Positions 21,424-34,100 of a stretch of 62,595 bases of DNA are shown here, piece by piece (position 1 is the stretch's first letter; the number at the start of each line of letters is the position of its first letter). This DNA is from Acanthaster planci (Eukaryota; Echinodermata; Asteroidea; Valvatida; Acanthasteridae). A program made the translations under genes and the position numbers. The notes beneath the pieces are model-generated. The model was given only the letters and a program-made list of their open reading frames with translations, ran no database searches and was not told the DNA's origin. Where the stretch lies: assembly GCF_001949145.1 (NCBI RefSeq), contig NW_019091562.1, positions 120,863 to 183,457 of the forward strand, in the 5' to 3' direction.

Positions 21424-24400
21424 ATGTCGCGCAGTCCCCTCGATCTGTCGCCCCGTGGGCCGGCGGTGAACGTTGCCATCATGAGTGACTTCCTAGCAGC
21501 GCCGCCGGACCTTTTCACGGTTGTCGAAGGCTGCCGTCGGAAGCTTCGTCACGACCCTCGATTAGTCACTGTCTGCGGCCAGTCGGCTAAGTTCCTCGAC
21601 TCGAAAGGCGGGTAAGACCAGTTTGTTCTTCCGATTCTTCTTCTGCGCCATACCGATATCTTCCTTGAAGAGTGGTCAGAGGTGCATTCTCGATCATTGA
21701 ATGAACAGTTGATTGGGAGTGATTAATTTATTACAAATGTGATTCCACCGGTCATGTGAAGGACGAACAACTCTGTACAAAAAAAAATTACAAGTACATA
21801 ACAATTTACAAGGAGGTAGTTCGGAACCACTGCGCTTACCATGTATTTCATTGGGGGGGGGGTTGAAATATCACCTGTTCGCGATGAGTATACGTACTTT
21901 ACGTCCGGTACCGAACCACATGCAGGCCTATGAATTCTTTCGACAGCTGGGCCGTGTATGAAGTATGAACATTTGGAGAAACAGATAATGACTTTTACCA
22001 AAAACTAAAAAGCAGACTCCCTCCAGAATTTTTTCGATCATAACTGATTTTTTTGTAAGTAACAATAAAAAAGGTTCGTCAGAATTTATATCATGTCAGT
22101 GTGCTGTCTGCTATTTTCCCCATGGTAACCAGATGCTTGGCGGTTAGCAACAAGAGTGAGTTGGATTCGATTACGGAGGCTCTACTCACCCTCCCGCTCT
22201 TCTTTAATGTTTTCCTGAAGCGCTATCAAAAGGTCGGAAACACTACTGTCATTAATTTGGGTAAGCATTTTGCTGCCTTTGCTTTTAATCAGGATTTGAG
22301 AGGAAAAAAATCGGAACAAATGTTCAGATTTGTGTAATACGACGAAATTTGAGAGCACCTGTTTTCATAGTTTACGCTTTCGTACTTTGCTGATATAAAA
22401 ACGTCAATGGATTTCCCTGCGAAAAATATCAAACTGACAACAACAGGCCTACATGTACTGTACAAGCTAATGCGAGGAAACCCCATAATGCGAATTCGTT
22501 ATACGTCTGATCAAATATTCGCGTTACGAATTCGCAGAGGTTGAGCACATTTTAACTTGAGCGAAATTTGGCTGCAAATTTGCAAATGACGAAATTCTTT
22601 AGCTTGACGCGCGCGTGCATTTTGCAAATCAAGACACCCTATTGGTCGAAGAGGCATGCATGTGACGCGCACATACCACCTGTCCACGAGCGTTGTGTCA
22701 CCGCAGTTATGGCCTCTAATTTCTATTGCCGAATAACACTATGCTCTATCTGCCCTGAATTGAAGTGCAACCTCACCGGCGAAAGAAATTTAGATGGAGA
22801 ACGATGCTGAGTTCGTACCAAGGACTCTCAATTTCATTTAAAAACAAGCCCTCACTTGTTCCAGCTCGTAGCGGATAAGGTCGATCGTACAGGTTCCGTG
22901 AGCGTATAAAGCACGATCGACATAGACCCAGAACCAAATTATCGCGGGGACCAGACTTGTTTGGGAGATGATAACTTTCTGGAAGTTTTGCATGTGAATT
23001 TGTATAGCCCTCCTTGGGGTAAGGTCAAATTTTAGGGCATTTAACCCTGTTTGGGAAGAGATAAGTTAAATAGAGTCTTTCCCTCTCTTTTTCTTATCAT
23101 TACAAAAATGATATGATAATGAGGATATGATGAAAGGGCGGAACAATCATTTTTCGCTTGCTAGGAAACATATTTAAAATTCCAAACTTTGCTTTTTAGA
23201 ACAAAATAATATTCGTTTCTCCGTGTTTTTTAATTCAACATTTCGGTTATTTTTTTGGGTCAATAATAACGCCGGTGCTCTTTCATTAAGTTCCCCTCAG
23301 CTTGCCCAAAATTCATCTGATGGTGACAAAATCGATGAAAGTGACTGTAAATACGAGTCAGTAGGAACGAGATGTTTGCGGACCGCATGTGACTTGATTT
23401 CTCATTTCAAGACTCGCACCATTCCGCGACATACACAATGTATCTTTTGAAGATTTGCAAGGAGCACGCAATTCGGTTAATGTTGAAAATGCACATTGGC
23501 TGTCTGCGTTGTTTGCCGTCTCAAAGCTTGAGAGTAACTGCGTCTAACGAGTCTCTCCCGAATTTCTAACAGGTAAAGCAGCGGTGATCGTGAACACGCA
23601 ACACCCACACATTCAAGACCACTTCAAGAGACTTCTGACGGAAGCTAAGAGGCTGATGCAGCGAGGAAAGAGATTCGCGGTGGAGGTATGGGGGCGATTG
23701 CATGGGGGGGGGAGTATCGTCCCTGGAAGTGTCACTGGAATTTCTCATCGCTTTGTTCGGACTGATTTATGTACTTGGTTTGTAACCAAGGCTGGATCTG
23801 GCCATACAGGAGCCTTTACAGAATTAAAACAGAAATGAGAGCAACTTAGTTTTAGATCGATTTATTATCCTTTACTTCCAAAAGCACACAAATATCCCCA
23901 CAATATCCCCACAAGGTTTTTCTCCTTCCGCGATAAAAGTCCCATCCCTGCCCCCCCAAAAAAGAATATTGTTCTAGATCCGCTCTTCGTACTTATTAAA
24001 ATACGGTCTGCTCCTATTACATAAAATTCCTTTGGGCCATGGTTTAAGGAGCCTTTCCGTCAACATTTGCGCCAAGCGTTGTGTATCCGCTACGCACTTG
24101 TGTTGTGTTAATGGAGTAGGTTTTTTGTGTCGTCGAAGCGAAACGCATGAACGCATCGTGTACGCAGCGCACCCCCAAAACGCGCACACAGCAGCCTTTA
24201 ATGGAGTCTAGATTTTGTGTGTCTGTGTCCATGTCCGAGAAACGCTGGAAAGACGTCGTGAATGCAGATCTCAAATCCAAAAGCCTGTGCCCCAGCGATG
24301 CAAAATAATGACCGCAGGGTGCTTTGCGAAGGAAGATCATGGTAGCCAATTCCAAACTGGGAGAAGGTTAGGAAGAAGAGGAAACGCGCCCTGGTTCCTT

Positions 24401-26145
24401 TTTCCCTACAATAGTGTGTCCTTTCGGTTAAAATGCTCATTCAATTATTACTAAATCATCACTTTTGAGGAAAGACACCTGTTTGCATCATTGAACAAAT
24501 TAAAGGCATGAGGGGACTTATGTTCGTCCTTCTTGAACTTACTGGATTATTATGCCCATCCCTGTTACAGTTCAACTTTAACAAAGTGATAGAGGAGTGG
24601 ATGCATTCGGCCTTCGTGTCGGCGGGGTTGGACGACGCGGACACATCCTGCTTTCGTCGGGTGCTGTATGTTAGTATGTACGGAAGAGTCACCGTCACCA
24701 ACCACGGAGAAAACGTGGAGCTCTTCACTTGTAGGGATTGCATCAAATCGGAAGGGCTTATCGTGTGGTGGGTCTTCTGCTTCCCTTGTTGTATGTGCGT
24801 GTGTCCGATATATAAGGTAATTCGTGGGGATTCCCCAGACCAGTTATAATTCTTTCAAAATTAATAATGATGGAAAGTGCCTTGTTTGTTTGTTGTTGTT
24901 GTTGTTGTTTTTTATAACGGGGACACTGGAAGGCTCGTCGCCCTGTAGCGGAAGCCGTTTACATTGTACGCAATGCACTATGTGACAGCCACAGGTAATT
25001 TGCTATCAGTGCCCCTTTGAAAATGGGCGCATCCCAGGTGCCGGGCTGGGAAATTTCATCAAAAGGGCACAACCTAGTTAATGCCTAGTATGAGGCACAT
25101 GACTTCTATGGGAGTGTTTCATAGTCCCGTGTGACCTTCCGATTCAAAATAATTTTGTAATTTTGTTTTGCATAATTTTGTAGCCTTGTGATTGTCTCAA
25201 AGCAGCTCCACAGAGCATTACGGGTAACCGATTTGGGTGGGCCAGTCGCTGGTGTAACTGCTACGGCCTTTCTCCCCTTGGGGGAGATTGTTGGTGGCGA
25301 TTGGCGAGACTGGCTCGACGTGCTTCGAACCCCAAACAGACAATTTGCGCTGCTACCGCTATCGCGGGCAGAAGGTGTGTACCAGACTATTTCTTCATTT
25401 TGTAGAGGGGGAAAGTCTGCATTCTTTGCCTGCTTACTCCCGAACACCGCTTGCAGTGTAGACTTGAAATCGGGTCTGTAATGCCAAATTTTGTTGTGGA
25501 CCTGCACCATGTTAAGTTTAGCTGGCGTGGGGTATGGCAGCATGCGGGATTATTCGGTGCAAACTTGTCCCCAATGTGTGTTTGCATTGTCTACCAGTTA
25601 CATGTCGGATCGCTTAACATAGAACTACGGGTATATCAACACTGATGATGAAGCCGTGGCACCAGGGACACACGATTATCTAACGACTTGATTTCAAGTC
25701 TACTCACTGTGTAGTATCTATGTATATAGCCCCAGAAATGTAAGGTCAGACGTCCACCACACTCTCACGAGGGAGCGGAGTGGACGTCACCTCGGGCCCT
25801 GCACAGTTCTGTGGTAGTATCTGCATGCTTGTTTGGTTTCTTTTTGCAGAGCACTTCTTAAACGTGTCGTGGGATCTTCTGCAATTTGTCACTAAGAGAT
25901 ACGTGATTTTTGTTGTACAATGTAAAAGCACGATAATAAAAAACCCGAAAAAGTCGAGAGAACGACAGGTTATCCACAAAGGGAATTCTTTCCATCTCTT
26001 CACTTAAAATTTTCCCCCATCTTTATGTGTCTCTGTTACAGCCACGGTTTCCCAAGGTCCCTCAGTACAGACCATGGAAGATTCGTTGGCAGCAGAACAA
26101 CTAGAGGAAAACAGAGAGAACGACAACGCGGTCCTGGGACAGTAG
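21424..26145 (+). CDS. Tandem paralogue B: unknown Cys-rich family protein, 315 aa
   Basis: Six exons (21424-21611, 22133-22260, 23573-23685, 24571-24816, 25206-25374, 26042-26145) keep one frame, with introns in phases 2, 1, 0, 0, 1. The first four introns fall at the same places as in paralogue A, and exon 3 has the same length (113 bp) in both. Shared blocks: LDLSPRGPAVNV; the exon 1/2 junction KGGC; AVIVNTQHPHIQDHFK with GKRFAVEFNF; SAFVSAG; VWWVFCFPCCMCVCPIYK; LHRALRVTDLGG. Exon 4 has extra cysteines (FTCRDC). B differs by shorter exons 1-2 and an added acidic, Glu/Asn-rich last exon (EDSLAAEQLEENREN) ending at TAG 26143. Both copies lack stops or frameshifts, so both are probably functional. 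Function and location are unknown; a Cys-rich membrane anchor is an inference. Confidence 0.8.
23977..23989. repeat. Solo terminus related to the 15804-16064 element
   Basis: TAGATCCGCTCTT, preceded by a C run and an A run, is the reverse complement of AAGAGCGGATCTA and resembles the end of the element at 15804. It lies in intron 3 of paralogue B. The other end of this copy was not located with confidence. Confidence 0.3.
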
Positions 26146-27143
26146 GCCAACAATATAAGCTCACTCTCTGAGCTTATCACTAAGTTCGTTCCAAAGACGA
26201 GGGCCGGCAGAGTACATTATTTTGCAACTAATCTGCTCCTTCGGCATATTAATTTGCAAGTGTCTTATGCAAATGGAGTAATTCTATAGTTGGCACAATA
26301 GTATGCTGGGGACATGGCCTCAGATACTTCAAAAGACAAAAAAATATTGAAAACAATCCCATGCTTCTATGGGAAGCCACGGTGAGTCAATACATGTACG
26401 TGAGCGCTGGAGTAATAACAGTCACACTTCTAAACGCCTATTAATAACGTAGCAGCTACAATTTATATGCTATTAAAGGCTAATGCAGATGTATGCAAAG
26501 CTGCAAGGACTGCATTATAATGAATGCAACGCGTAACTAACGTGTGATTACTTTTTCTGTGGCTGATTGGCCAAAATATCGCTCGATCATTTTGTAAATG
26601 ATACACGGTGGTATGAGAATACATTCTATGTGGTTATGTATATTCATTTTGCTGTCAACATATATGTCCATGCACACTCTTTACCTCAATGACAGGAGTG
26701 ATATTGTGGTTGCCCATATATAGATTAGTACTGTGTGGGAAGTTTTCTGATTGACGATAATAACAGTTTCCCCCCGGCCAATTTCAGCAAAAGGTTGGTC
26801 AGTTTAACGCGAGGCCCATTTATTTTAAAATGACTACTTTCCCGTACGCGAGTTAGCATTCTAAACGCAAAAAGAAGTCATCCCATCTCGTTATTTTGAC
26901 ATTCTTTCCAGAAATAGCCACTTCCGTTCACATTCAAATAGTAGTTTCGTTCATTCAAATTTATCAAAGGTTTAATGACGTCGCCCAAGATTCGATTTAG
27001 TCAATAAGCAAAAATTTTCAAATATAAAATTTGTTCGTGTGACATAATTATGCACTTTCTGACTCGCCCTTTGCCTATATATGAATGTTGATTTTTGAGG
27101 AAAGATCATTTCAAAGGTGGACGTACAGCTTTCAGTTTACGTG
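26146..27143. other. Intergenic, AT-rich
   Basis: This is the 3' flank of paralogue B. No gene, RNA or clear element was recognised; it is AT-rich sequence with scattered ATATAT words. Confidence 0.45.
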
Positions 27144-27534
27144 AAGGCTTTAGGTTGTCAGGTCAGCAAGGTAGTTCTTTCTTCGCTTTCCACCTCTGTG
27201 GTCCCGGGTTCGAATCCCAGCCCGGTCCACATGTGGATTGGGTTTTCAGTCCCTACCTGACTCCGTGGGTTTTACCCAGTTTATTCCTCTGGGGTTTTCC
27301 TCCCACCTCTAAAACTGTAACTGCTTCTTACTGTCTCCCCTTTACTAATGTTGGTGATTGTGGGTCGTTTGGCGGCTGCCTGAGGCGTCCTTGTATGCCA
27401 TCGGCTCAACCATGTTTAAATGTATTCACTGTTCCACGCTGAATGTCTTCATTGTACAGCGCATTTGAACATATCTATATGAAATTTGCGGTTTATAAAT
27501 GAATAAATTATTATTATATTATTATAAGGCTTTA
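27144..27534 (+). mobile_element. tRNA-derived SINE with perfect 9-bp target duplication
   Basis: The element (27153-27525, 373 bp) lies between two copies of AAGGCTTTA (27144-27152 and 27526-27534). It starts with a tRNA-like head: AGGTCAGCAAGGTAG resembles an A box, and GGTTCGAATCC at 27207-27217 is an exact RNA polymerase III B box. A body rich in CCTCCC and GGGTTTT follows, resembling the central domains of invertebrate SINEs. The 3' tail consists of ATT repeats. The intact duplication suggests a fairly recent insertion. Any open frame across it is not a gene. Confidence 0.85.
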
Positions 27535-28912
27535 CACAAAATAATGGCGGCCTGCGTTCCCCACAGGAACGTGAGCAATGCAGACAGGGCTGGGGGGATT
27601 AACGCTTTTAGGGCAATAACATATTTGAAATGGTCTGGGTAATTCTTAAAAGAGATGTATGTAACGAACATGTGCCCCTGAATACAAAACAAAACCTCCT
27701 GATTTAATTCATATTACTCAAGAGACCGGCGTGAACACAAACTAAAACTAAGGGTTCAAGGGAATTATTCAAATCAACATGATGAATGATGAGGGAGCAA
27801 CAACAGTACAGAACAACTTAGAATGAAAGACAGTCTTAACTACTCCAGTAATGCCCATCAAAGTCACGTGAACACTTTGTGTGAAACAGATTTACCATAA
27901 ATGAATCAGAAAAAAATTGCGCAGTTAAAAATTCCTGACAGTTTCGATGACTTTTAATTTGATTGCACTAACTGTGAAAGACAGCAACAATTGAACTTAA
28001 GAATGATTAATACTCTTGATTGTCTATAAACGAAATAGAATGACTGAAACGAACCTGAACGGCAACGCTTCAAGCTTATGTACACGAAAACGAAACTGAA
28101 TGCGATGATAAGGACTCAAACAAACCACAGCACGGACAGAATAGAAAAAAAATGCACAAATTTGAATTTATATTCGCGAAAATAAACCTTTTTGCTGAAA
28201 TTGGCCGGGAATCCTATAACCCGGTAATGAAACATCCCGTTTGGCCAAGTAAAGCATCAGGTAACCAGCTCCTCAACATCTGAAATTTAGAATAAAATTT
28301 GACTTACTTTGATTAAAAAATAATAATAAATGATGCCGCATCAGGCGAGTGTGGGCACCAATGATGACCCACGGCTATCAATAGGCCCTAAGCCGGTCTT
28401 AAACGAACTTTTTAGACCGGCCAAGAACAACTCCTATTAATAAATGCCTTCCGAGCCAGAAAGTCGAATCAGTTCCTAAGATTGGTCAGCACTTAGTTTA
28501 ATATTTCAGACACAAAACACCTCGAGCCATGTCATGGTAGGCCCCTATGCGCCGCCCGTGACAGCCTGTGCTTTATTAACCGTTCCAGACCGGTCATGCT
28601 GCGACAGAATGGCCTAACTATCATAAGTATTTATGAATAAGCCCCTATGATAAAATTTTCAAAATAAGGCACAGTTAAACCTTGCCTTTCTGTTCCCGCT
28701 AAGGTTTCATTTGATTTCAAAATCGTCAGACTTTTACTGGGGACTTTTCATTCTTTTTCATTATTTTGATGTTATTTATTAGGACCTACTGTAAAAGATT
28801 TGGTATGTATTTGGATATGTGTTAGAGATAATACGTGCAGTTTATACCGTAGGCCTAAGTGGAGATTTTTAAATTTAATTTCAATTTAAACCAAGGTTTG
28901 ATGAGGGTATAA
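27535..28912. other. Intergenic, nothing recognised
   Basis: No gene is seen. AT-rich sequence with several TAGGCCTA/AGGCCTA words and no clear repeat structure. Confidence 0.45.
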
Positions 28913-29113
28913 TCATGGTATAATATACCGGACGTGGACGACCCCTGCGTGTACTCAGAGACTTTCTTATTTGAGGCTAATCCAGTGTCGACCATAGGAA
29001 CAGAATATATCGTCAGCATAGTCACCCATGATGGTACTGGAACGTCAGGGATACCAGACACCGTTGTTCAGTTTCAGCGCTCTCAGCGGAATAATAAGGA
29101 ACTTTTGATTTAG
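28913..29113 (+). pseudogene. Orphan fibronectin type III-like fragment
   Basis: An open frame of about 66 codons ends at TAG 29111-29113. Its second half, STIGTEYIVSIVTHDG followed by TGTSGIPDTVVQF, matches the E-F-G strand pattern of an FN3 domain (L/I-x-x-G-TEY-x-V-x-I/V ... V). FN3 domains are extracellular adhesion or receptor modules. There is no strong splice donor after it and no partner exon nearby, so it is probably a decayed exon or captured fragment. A chance resemblance remains possible. Confidence 0.33.
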
Positions 29114-30213
29114 GGCCTGATTCATTCGAAAGTTATATCCTCTGCGTTTGAATTTTGATGTATGGTGAGGTAAATTAAATTTTTTGTTGAAATTTGAAGG
29201 CTTTGTCTGTTGTTTAATTTTTCTTTGCTTGATCCGTGAATTTCAGGGTTCTTTTCGAGGAATAATTCCTCCTCCCTTAACCTCACGCCCTATCAAAGAG
29301 AAACCTTTTTTGAATCGTATCGTTCCCAGTGCACTTCTTACTGTACACAATATATAAAACGCGCCACACCATGGGAGAAAGGTTGACATTTGAAGAGTTG
29401 TCTAGTTTCCAGCGCACAGCCCTGTTAAATAAGGTGTATTAGTTGCTCCGAGCTGACTGCTTCCATGACTACAAAAACGCATACGTAAGCCGTGTCCGGA
29501 ACAAGGTTTTTTGGTCTACTTCTACGGCTGTTTGCCTTTACACATTAATAGGATGACCACAAACAAAGTCATAGCCAATTCGAATTCAGACACGAACAAA
29601 GTCTCTTATCCCAAGCGCGATTTGACTGAATCAGCTTGTCACTGCCACCGGCAAATAGAGCCTAACTTTACCGTGGCCTGGTCTTAAGCGCTTGTGTGAA
29701 ATTGAACAAGTGACAGCGCTCGTGTACTGGGATCGGTCTTCGGTATGGCCATTCGTGATCTTTTCACTTTCTTTCCTCCACATTTTCTTTGGGACAGTCA
29801 CTCTGCAGTGCAGAATAGGCCTACCCCGCCACCACACGAGTCCAGTGTAGCGTCACGTTAGACTCTCCTTCCTCAAGTTCTTGGCCGGCATGGCCGGTGG
29901 CCCTTGCAACTTAGGCTAGCATGAGAATACAAGTTGTAGATTTGCGTCCTAGACTAAGGCCTAACAATTTCAAAACACATGAGGCATTTTACGTCCGAGT
30001 AGGGCCTACAGAAACTTAACCTGTCAAGTATAAAAAAACTGCCAAACTACCACCAAGGCAAAAGCCTTGCTGAGGGATGAGAGCTGTAGGCTGCTTTTCA
30101 TTAGCATAATCAGTTCATGGATCAGGCCGATTAAGGATCTGAAGTATCAGTGACTCAGTGTCCAATTCTATGTAAAAGAACTGTCTAAATTCTTTTTGAA
30201 ATCAATGACTCAA
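29114..30213. other. Intergenic, nothing recognised
   Basis: No supported gene. A minus-strand open stretch at 29631-29837 has no family signature and no flanking splice signals. Confidence 0.45.
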
Positions 30214-30442
30214 GGCAATCCTTACCCCCAGAAAGATGGGGTCCGACGTCTGCTCCTCTCCTCCCTCCTGTTATAACCGTCAAAAACAGTCAAAAATGCC
30301 TTCCAATTGATTTCCCCCAGTACACAGACACGTATGGGAATTTTGACTGATATGACAACTGTGTCAAGAATGCATCTTAGCATAGGAGGGTTTTAAAGAG
30401 GAGCGGACGTCGAACCCCACGGTTGTGGGGGTAGGCAATCCT
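30214..30442. mobile_element. MITE with perfect 9-bp TSD, Mutator-like
   Basis: The element at 30223-30433 (211 bp) begins TACCCCCAGAAAGATGGGGT and ends with the inverted counterpart ...AACCCCACGGTTGTGGGGGTA. The inverted termini extend about 45 bp through CGACGTCYGCTCCTCT. Direct repeats GGCAATCCT lie at 30214-30222 and 30434-30442. A 9-bp duplication with long inverted termini is typical of Mutator-like (MULE) elements. The element is too short to encode a transposase. Confidence 0.82.
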
Positions 30443-31146
30443 CACACTCCTGCACTGTGAGCATAACACCTGACATACAAAAGCCATCTAAACTGAGCTA
30501 AGCTAAGGCTGGATGAAATGCATCAATATGGTAATTTATATAGCTGCTAGTGGAAGTAGGACTCAGAGTTTTTGTCTTATTCCTGACGAATAATGAAATT
30601 TTTGTAAATAGGGCCAAAGGGGGTGGTGGCGTCATGACATGTGGGCGGTGAACGCAAACCAACAATTTCTATTCTCACGGCCTTAGGTCAAGACACAGCA
30701 AGGCGGTCTCTAGGCGCCACACTCGTGGGGCTGCCAACCTCGTAGCCAGCTCACAGAGTCATGGTCCTGACAGTTGACTACATGTGCCTATGCACTAGGT
30801 CAGCATGTGGTTAGGTCATTCTCAAAATGATTTCATAGCAGGATACCGTAGTCTGGGCTATAATTATAGACTACATGTTTTTCCTTAACAACTCCCTCCT
30901 GTACTTTGTGCATTCTTTCGTTCTGAAAAGTGTCCTGCTGACTCCGTATCTGCCAAGCTGGCTACAGGTATGACACTGACAGGGTATTCTTAGTGACTAG
31001 GACTCTATGAATCGCTTCTCTGAACATTTGGACATAGTTGGCAATAGCATCTTCCTCATCTACAGTGTAGCTGAAATAAACCCATGATTGATTCAATGGT
31101 TTTGTTTTCTCTGTAGGAAATATTTTAGAGGCAAAATTGGCCCAAA
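30443..31146. other. Upstream region of the coiled-coil gene
   Basis: The 5' flank of the gene starting at 31147. A fragment near 30891-30960 (ACTCCCTCCTGTAC, then CTGACTCCGTATCTGCC, GCTGGCTAC) resembles sequence near 8490-8525, so it is repeat-derived. The run TTTGTTTTCTCTGTAG ends at 31117 and could be the acceptor of the first coding exon. Confidence 0.4.
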
Positions 31147-34100
31147 ATGGCAAATCGAGTGCACGTTCGTTCGGGCAGTGCTGGTCCCGACAACAGAGCT
31201 TTTCGTGAAGCCATCGCAAACATGAGGCTGGAGGTGTTAGAGACCAAGGCAGAGACCCAGCGAGTCCGAGATCAGCTCAACTGCCTCATCATGCTGGTTA
31301 AGAGGTAAACGCTGCACATTCTTTTGCACAGGCATGGTTGTGTTGACCTGTAAAACAGAGAGTGAAAGAGTGCCCAGACATCACTGGCCTGAATTTCCTA
31401 CCAGTGGCTATCCACTGGTAGTTAGACAAATCATGGTTGGAAACTGTCTGAAGTCTGACTGTAACTTCACCATCTGTGTAGAGGGTGCTCTCACCGACCC
31501 AAGTACCTGGACGTGCATCTACATGTACCATTGTCGTAGGCATAAACGATGACATCACACCCCATATTTACATAAGTGCAGTAGGCAAGCCCTCAAACTT
31601 CATAAATAGCAAAAGTATGAGAAAAATGCAGTAAAACAGTACCCAGTGCTAGGTCTGTAGGTCAGCCCGAAAACGGCAACTGCATATGATGCAAATGGTG
31701 ACCCTTGTGCCATTTGATATTAAAGGTACAGTCCATCATTTGTCAATTGTGCATTATGTTCCTTTGAGGTAACAACATTACAAAAACTCTAAAGGCAGCT
31801 TAAGAACAAACCTTGGGGATTTTCAGCTCAGTGGATGCTACATACTGTATTCTGAGAAAAACAATATTCTAGGATTTCGATTTCAGATCAGAAGTTGCCG
31901 AGTCGTATCTTGAATTGTGCCCAAATTCAGTGTGTGGGACACCTTCTCACATTCAGTTGAATGCAGAGCTCTACATGATGTCACTTACTGAACCGAAAAA
32001 TTATATTAACCACGCACACGGGTGTGCCAGGTCAACGCTTGCGTGCGCTTTTATTGGCAATTTTCCTAAAAATTTCTTTAGACCCACTGTTGGAAACAGC
32101 CTTTCATTTTTTTTCTTCAAAATGACAGCTTGCCAGAAAGAATAATTCCACAAGGAGTTTAGTCCCATAAATATTATGAAACCTAATATGCTATTTGACG
32201 ATAATTTCTTTACTTTTTGGATAACTACAAATGATGCTCTGTACCTTTAACCCAAAAAGAGACTAACCATCTGGGCTAACAATCTGTACATTGCATTACT
32301 GCTAATCAAATGCTGGCCTGCTGCATTGGTGGTTGATGTCATTGGAGACATGTAATCATATACTTTGTACATGTAGTACTTTGATTGGACCACTTCCATG
32401 TACTTGCTCAGTTTGGAACCTGAAACAACCAGGGATTTGAAATTTGATTGATACGCAGCTAGGATGGCCAAGGGTGGAACCTGCATTCACCCTGCTTACC
32501 CCCCCCACTCCCAGGTCTTGAAACCTGGTGGTTTGAGAAACTGGTCCTGTCTAAATTACATGCACTTGGCTAGATGGCCGGAAAACACAGCACATTGCCC
32601 TATGGAAGCTGCTAGCTCGTGACTTCAACCTGTTCCCACAAGACGAGGATGGATCCAGAATAAATTTTTTTTGTGGGGGGGGAAGGTTTTTCGGAAGAAC
32701 AAAGAAACTGGAAATTTTTTAATGTAAGCTTTTGTGGCCTCTCTGATGGTCGGGCCTAAAATTTTTTACACACTTTTGAAGGGACCCGAAGGAAACAGAC
32801 CAAAAGTCGCCTTTCTCTGATTATTCCAGAACGAACGATTTTTGCTCCTATGGAGTGCCATGGCTCTGTTAACCCGCCCTACTCTCATTCCCCCTTGCCG
32901 TGCCACAGGCCCAAGTGTTATTGTCATTCGTAGCCAAGTGATTTTGGACCCAGCCCCATGCCTGAGCAAGCAGAGTCTAATTAATGTCATTAATGGTGTT
33001 TTCAATAACCGCTTCTCAACCGTTCTTGACACAGGGCGTGGATGGGGGACCAGGCGGCAGCGATTCATGTGGCCAACATTGTTGGTAGGTGTTTGCGCAG
33101 TTAATTCAGCCAGTTTCACAAAATGGGGCTGAACTCACATCGTAGGGTAGATTTCATTTGTTGCACGGGTTTGGCAGCATTCTTACAGTCTTTGAAAATC
33201 ACTAGGAATTGCCTGCAGTTTTGTGAAATCGGTTGCTGGATTGTACTGATTCCTCTTTCAGTATGAATTTGCCCTCCTTTGCCTTCCACTTTTGAGTGGA
33301 TCCCCAGCCCCTCTCACTTTGACGATGGCCCCTGATCATACTTTAAAACACTCTCCATTTTGGGACTTGGTATTTAGGTCAGTGTGGACAAGATGACACA
33401 CATCTAATGAATCTTGAATACTGTGACTGTTTTGTCAATAGACTTGGCTAATTTGTGTTCAGTATTAAGTGTTCTTCACGTTCACTTTTTGGCCCATTGA
33501 GGTTACACATCATTGGGAATGGTATGTCAACAAATTATAGTTGCTAAAATGTGGCTGACACAATAGTGGTTGGAGAAATTGTTCACTCTAAAGCTCTCGC
33601 CATTTGGATTCGGTTCGGAAACTTCTGTGGCATTTTCCTGCTAGTGTTTCACAATAACAGCTGCTCTCCTCAGACTGGACCCTGTCAAATCCTTTACTTA
33701 CATTTACCAGGTGCAGCTCCTCCCAAGTTTTTCAGAGACGAAGAAACAGAGGAGGTTAACGCAGTAAGCAAGGTAAATTAAAGCCTCCACACTATCACTG
33801 TTGATTTTTTGCGTCTCCAGCAGGCAGAGATACCACTTTTTCGGTTTTATCCACATTTCTGATATTTTTAAACAGAACCGCGAAATCCAATTGTTTTCTT
33901 TTTTTTCCCTTCTGGCTCAAAAGAAAAGGCCTGACAAGAAACAGAAACGGGAATGCATTTATTTTCACCTTGAACGCATCTCAAGTTCAATGATGAGGGC
34001 CTCGCACTGCATTCACAGCATGCAGGTGTATAGCTCTGTCCTGCAGTAGCCTTAAAAACAAGGCTGCCGAGCTTGCATGTGATGCGGCAAGTGCAGCCTG

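Noticed and set aside
27153-27230. True tRNA gene
   Set aside because: The B box is exact, but the head cannot be folded into a cloverleaf with an acceptor stem, and it is followed by a SINE body and tail.
27095-27442. Plus-strand 115-codon frame
   Set aside because: It lies within the tRNA-derived SINE.
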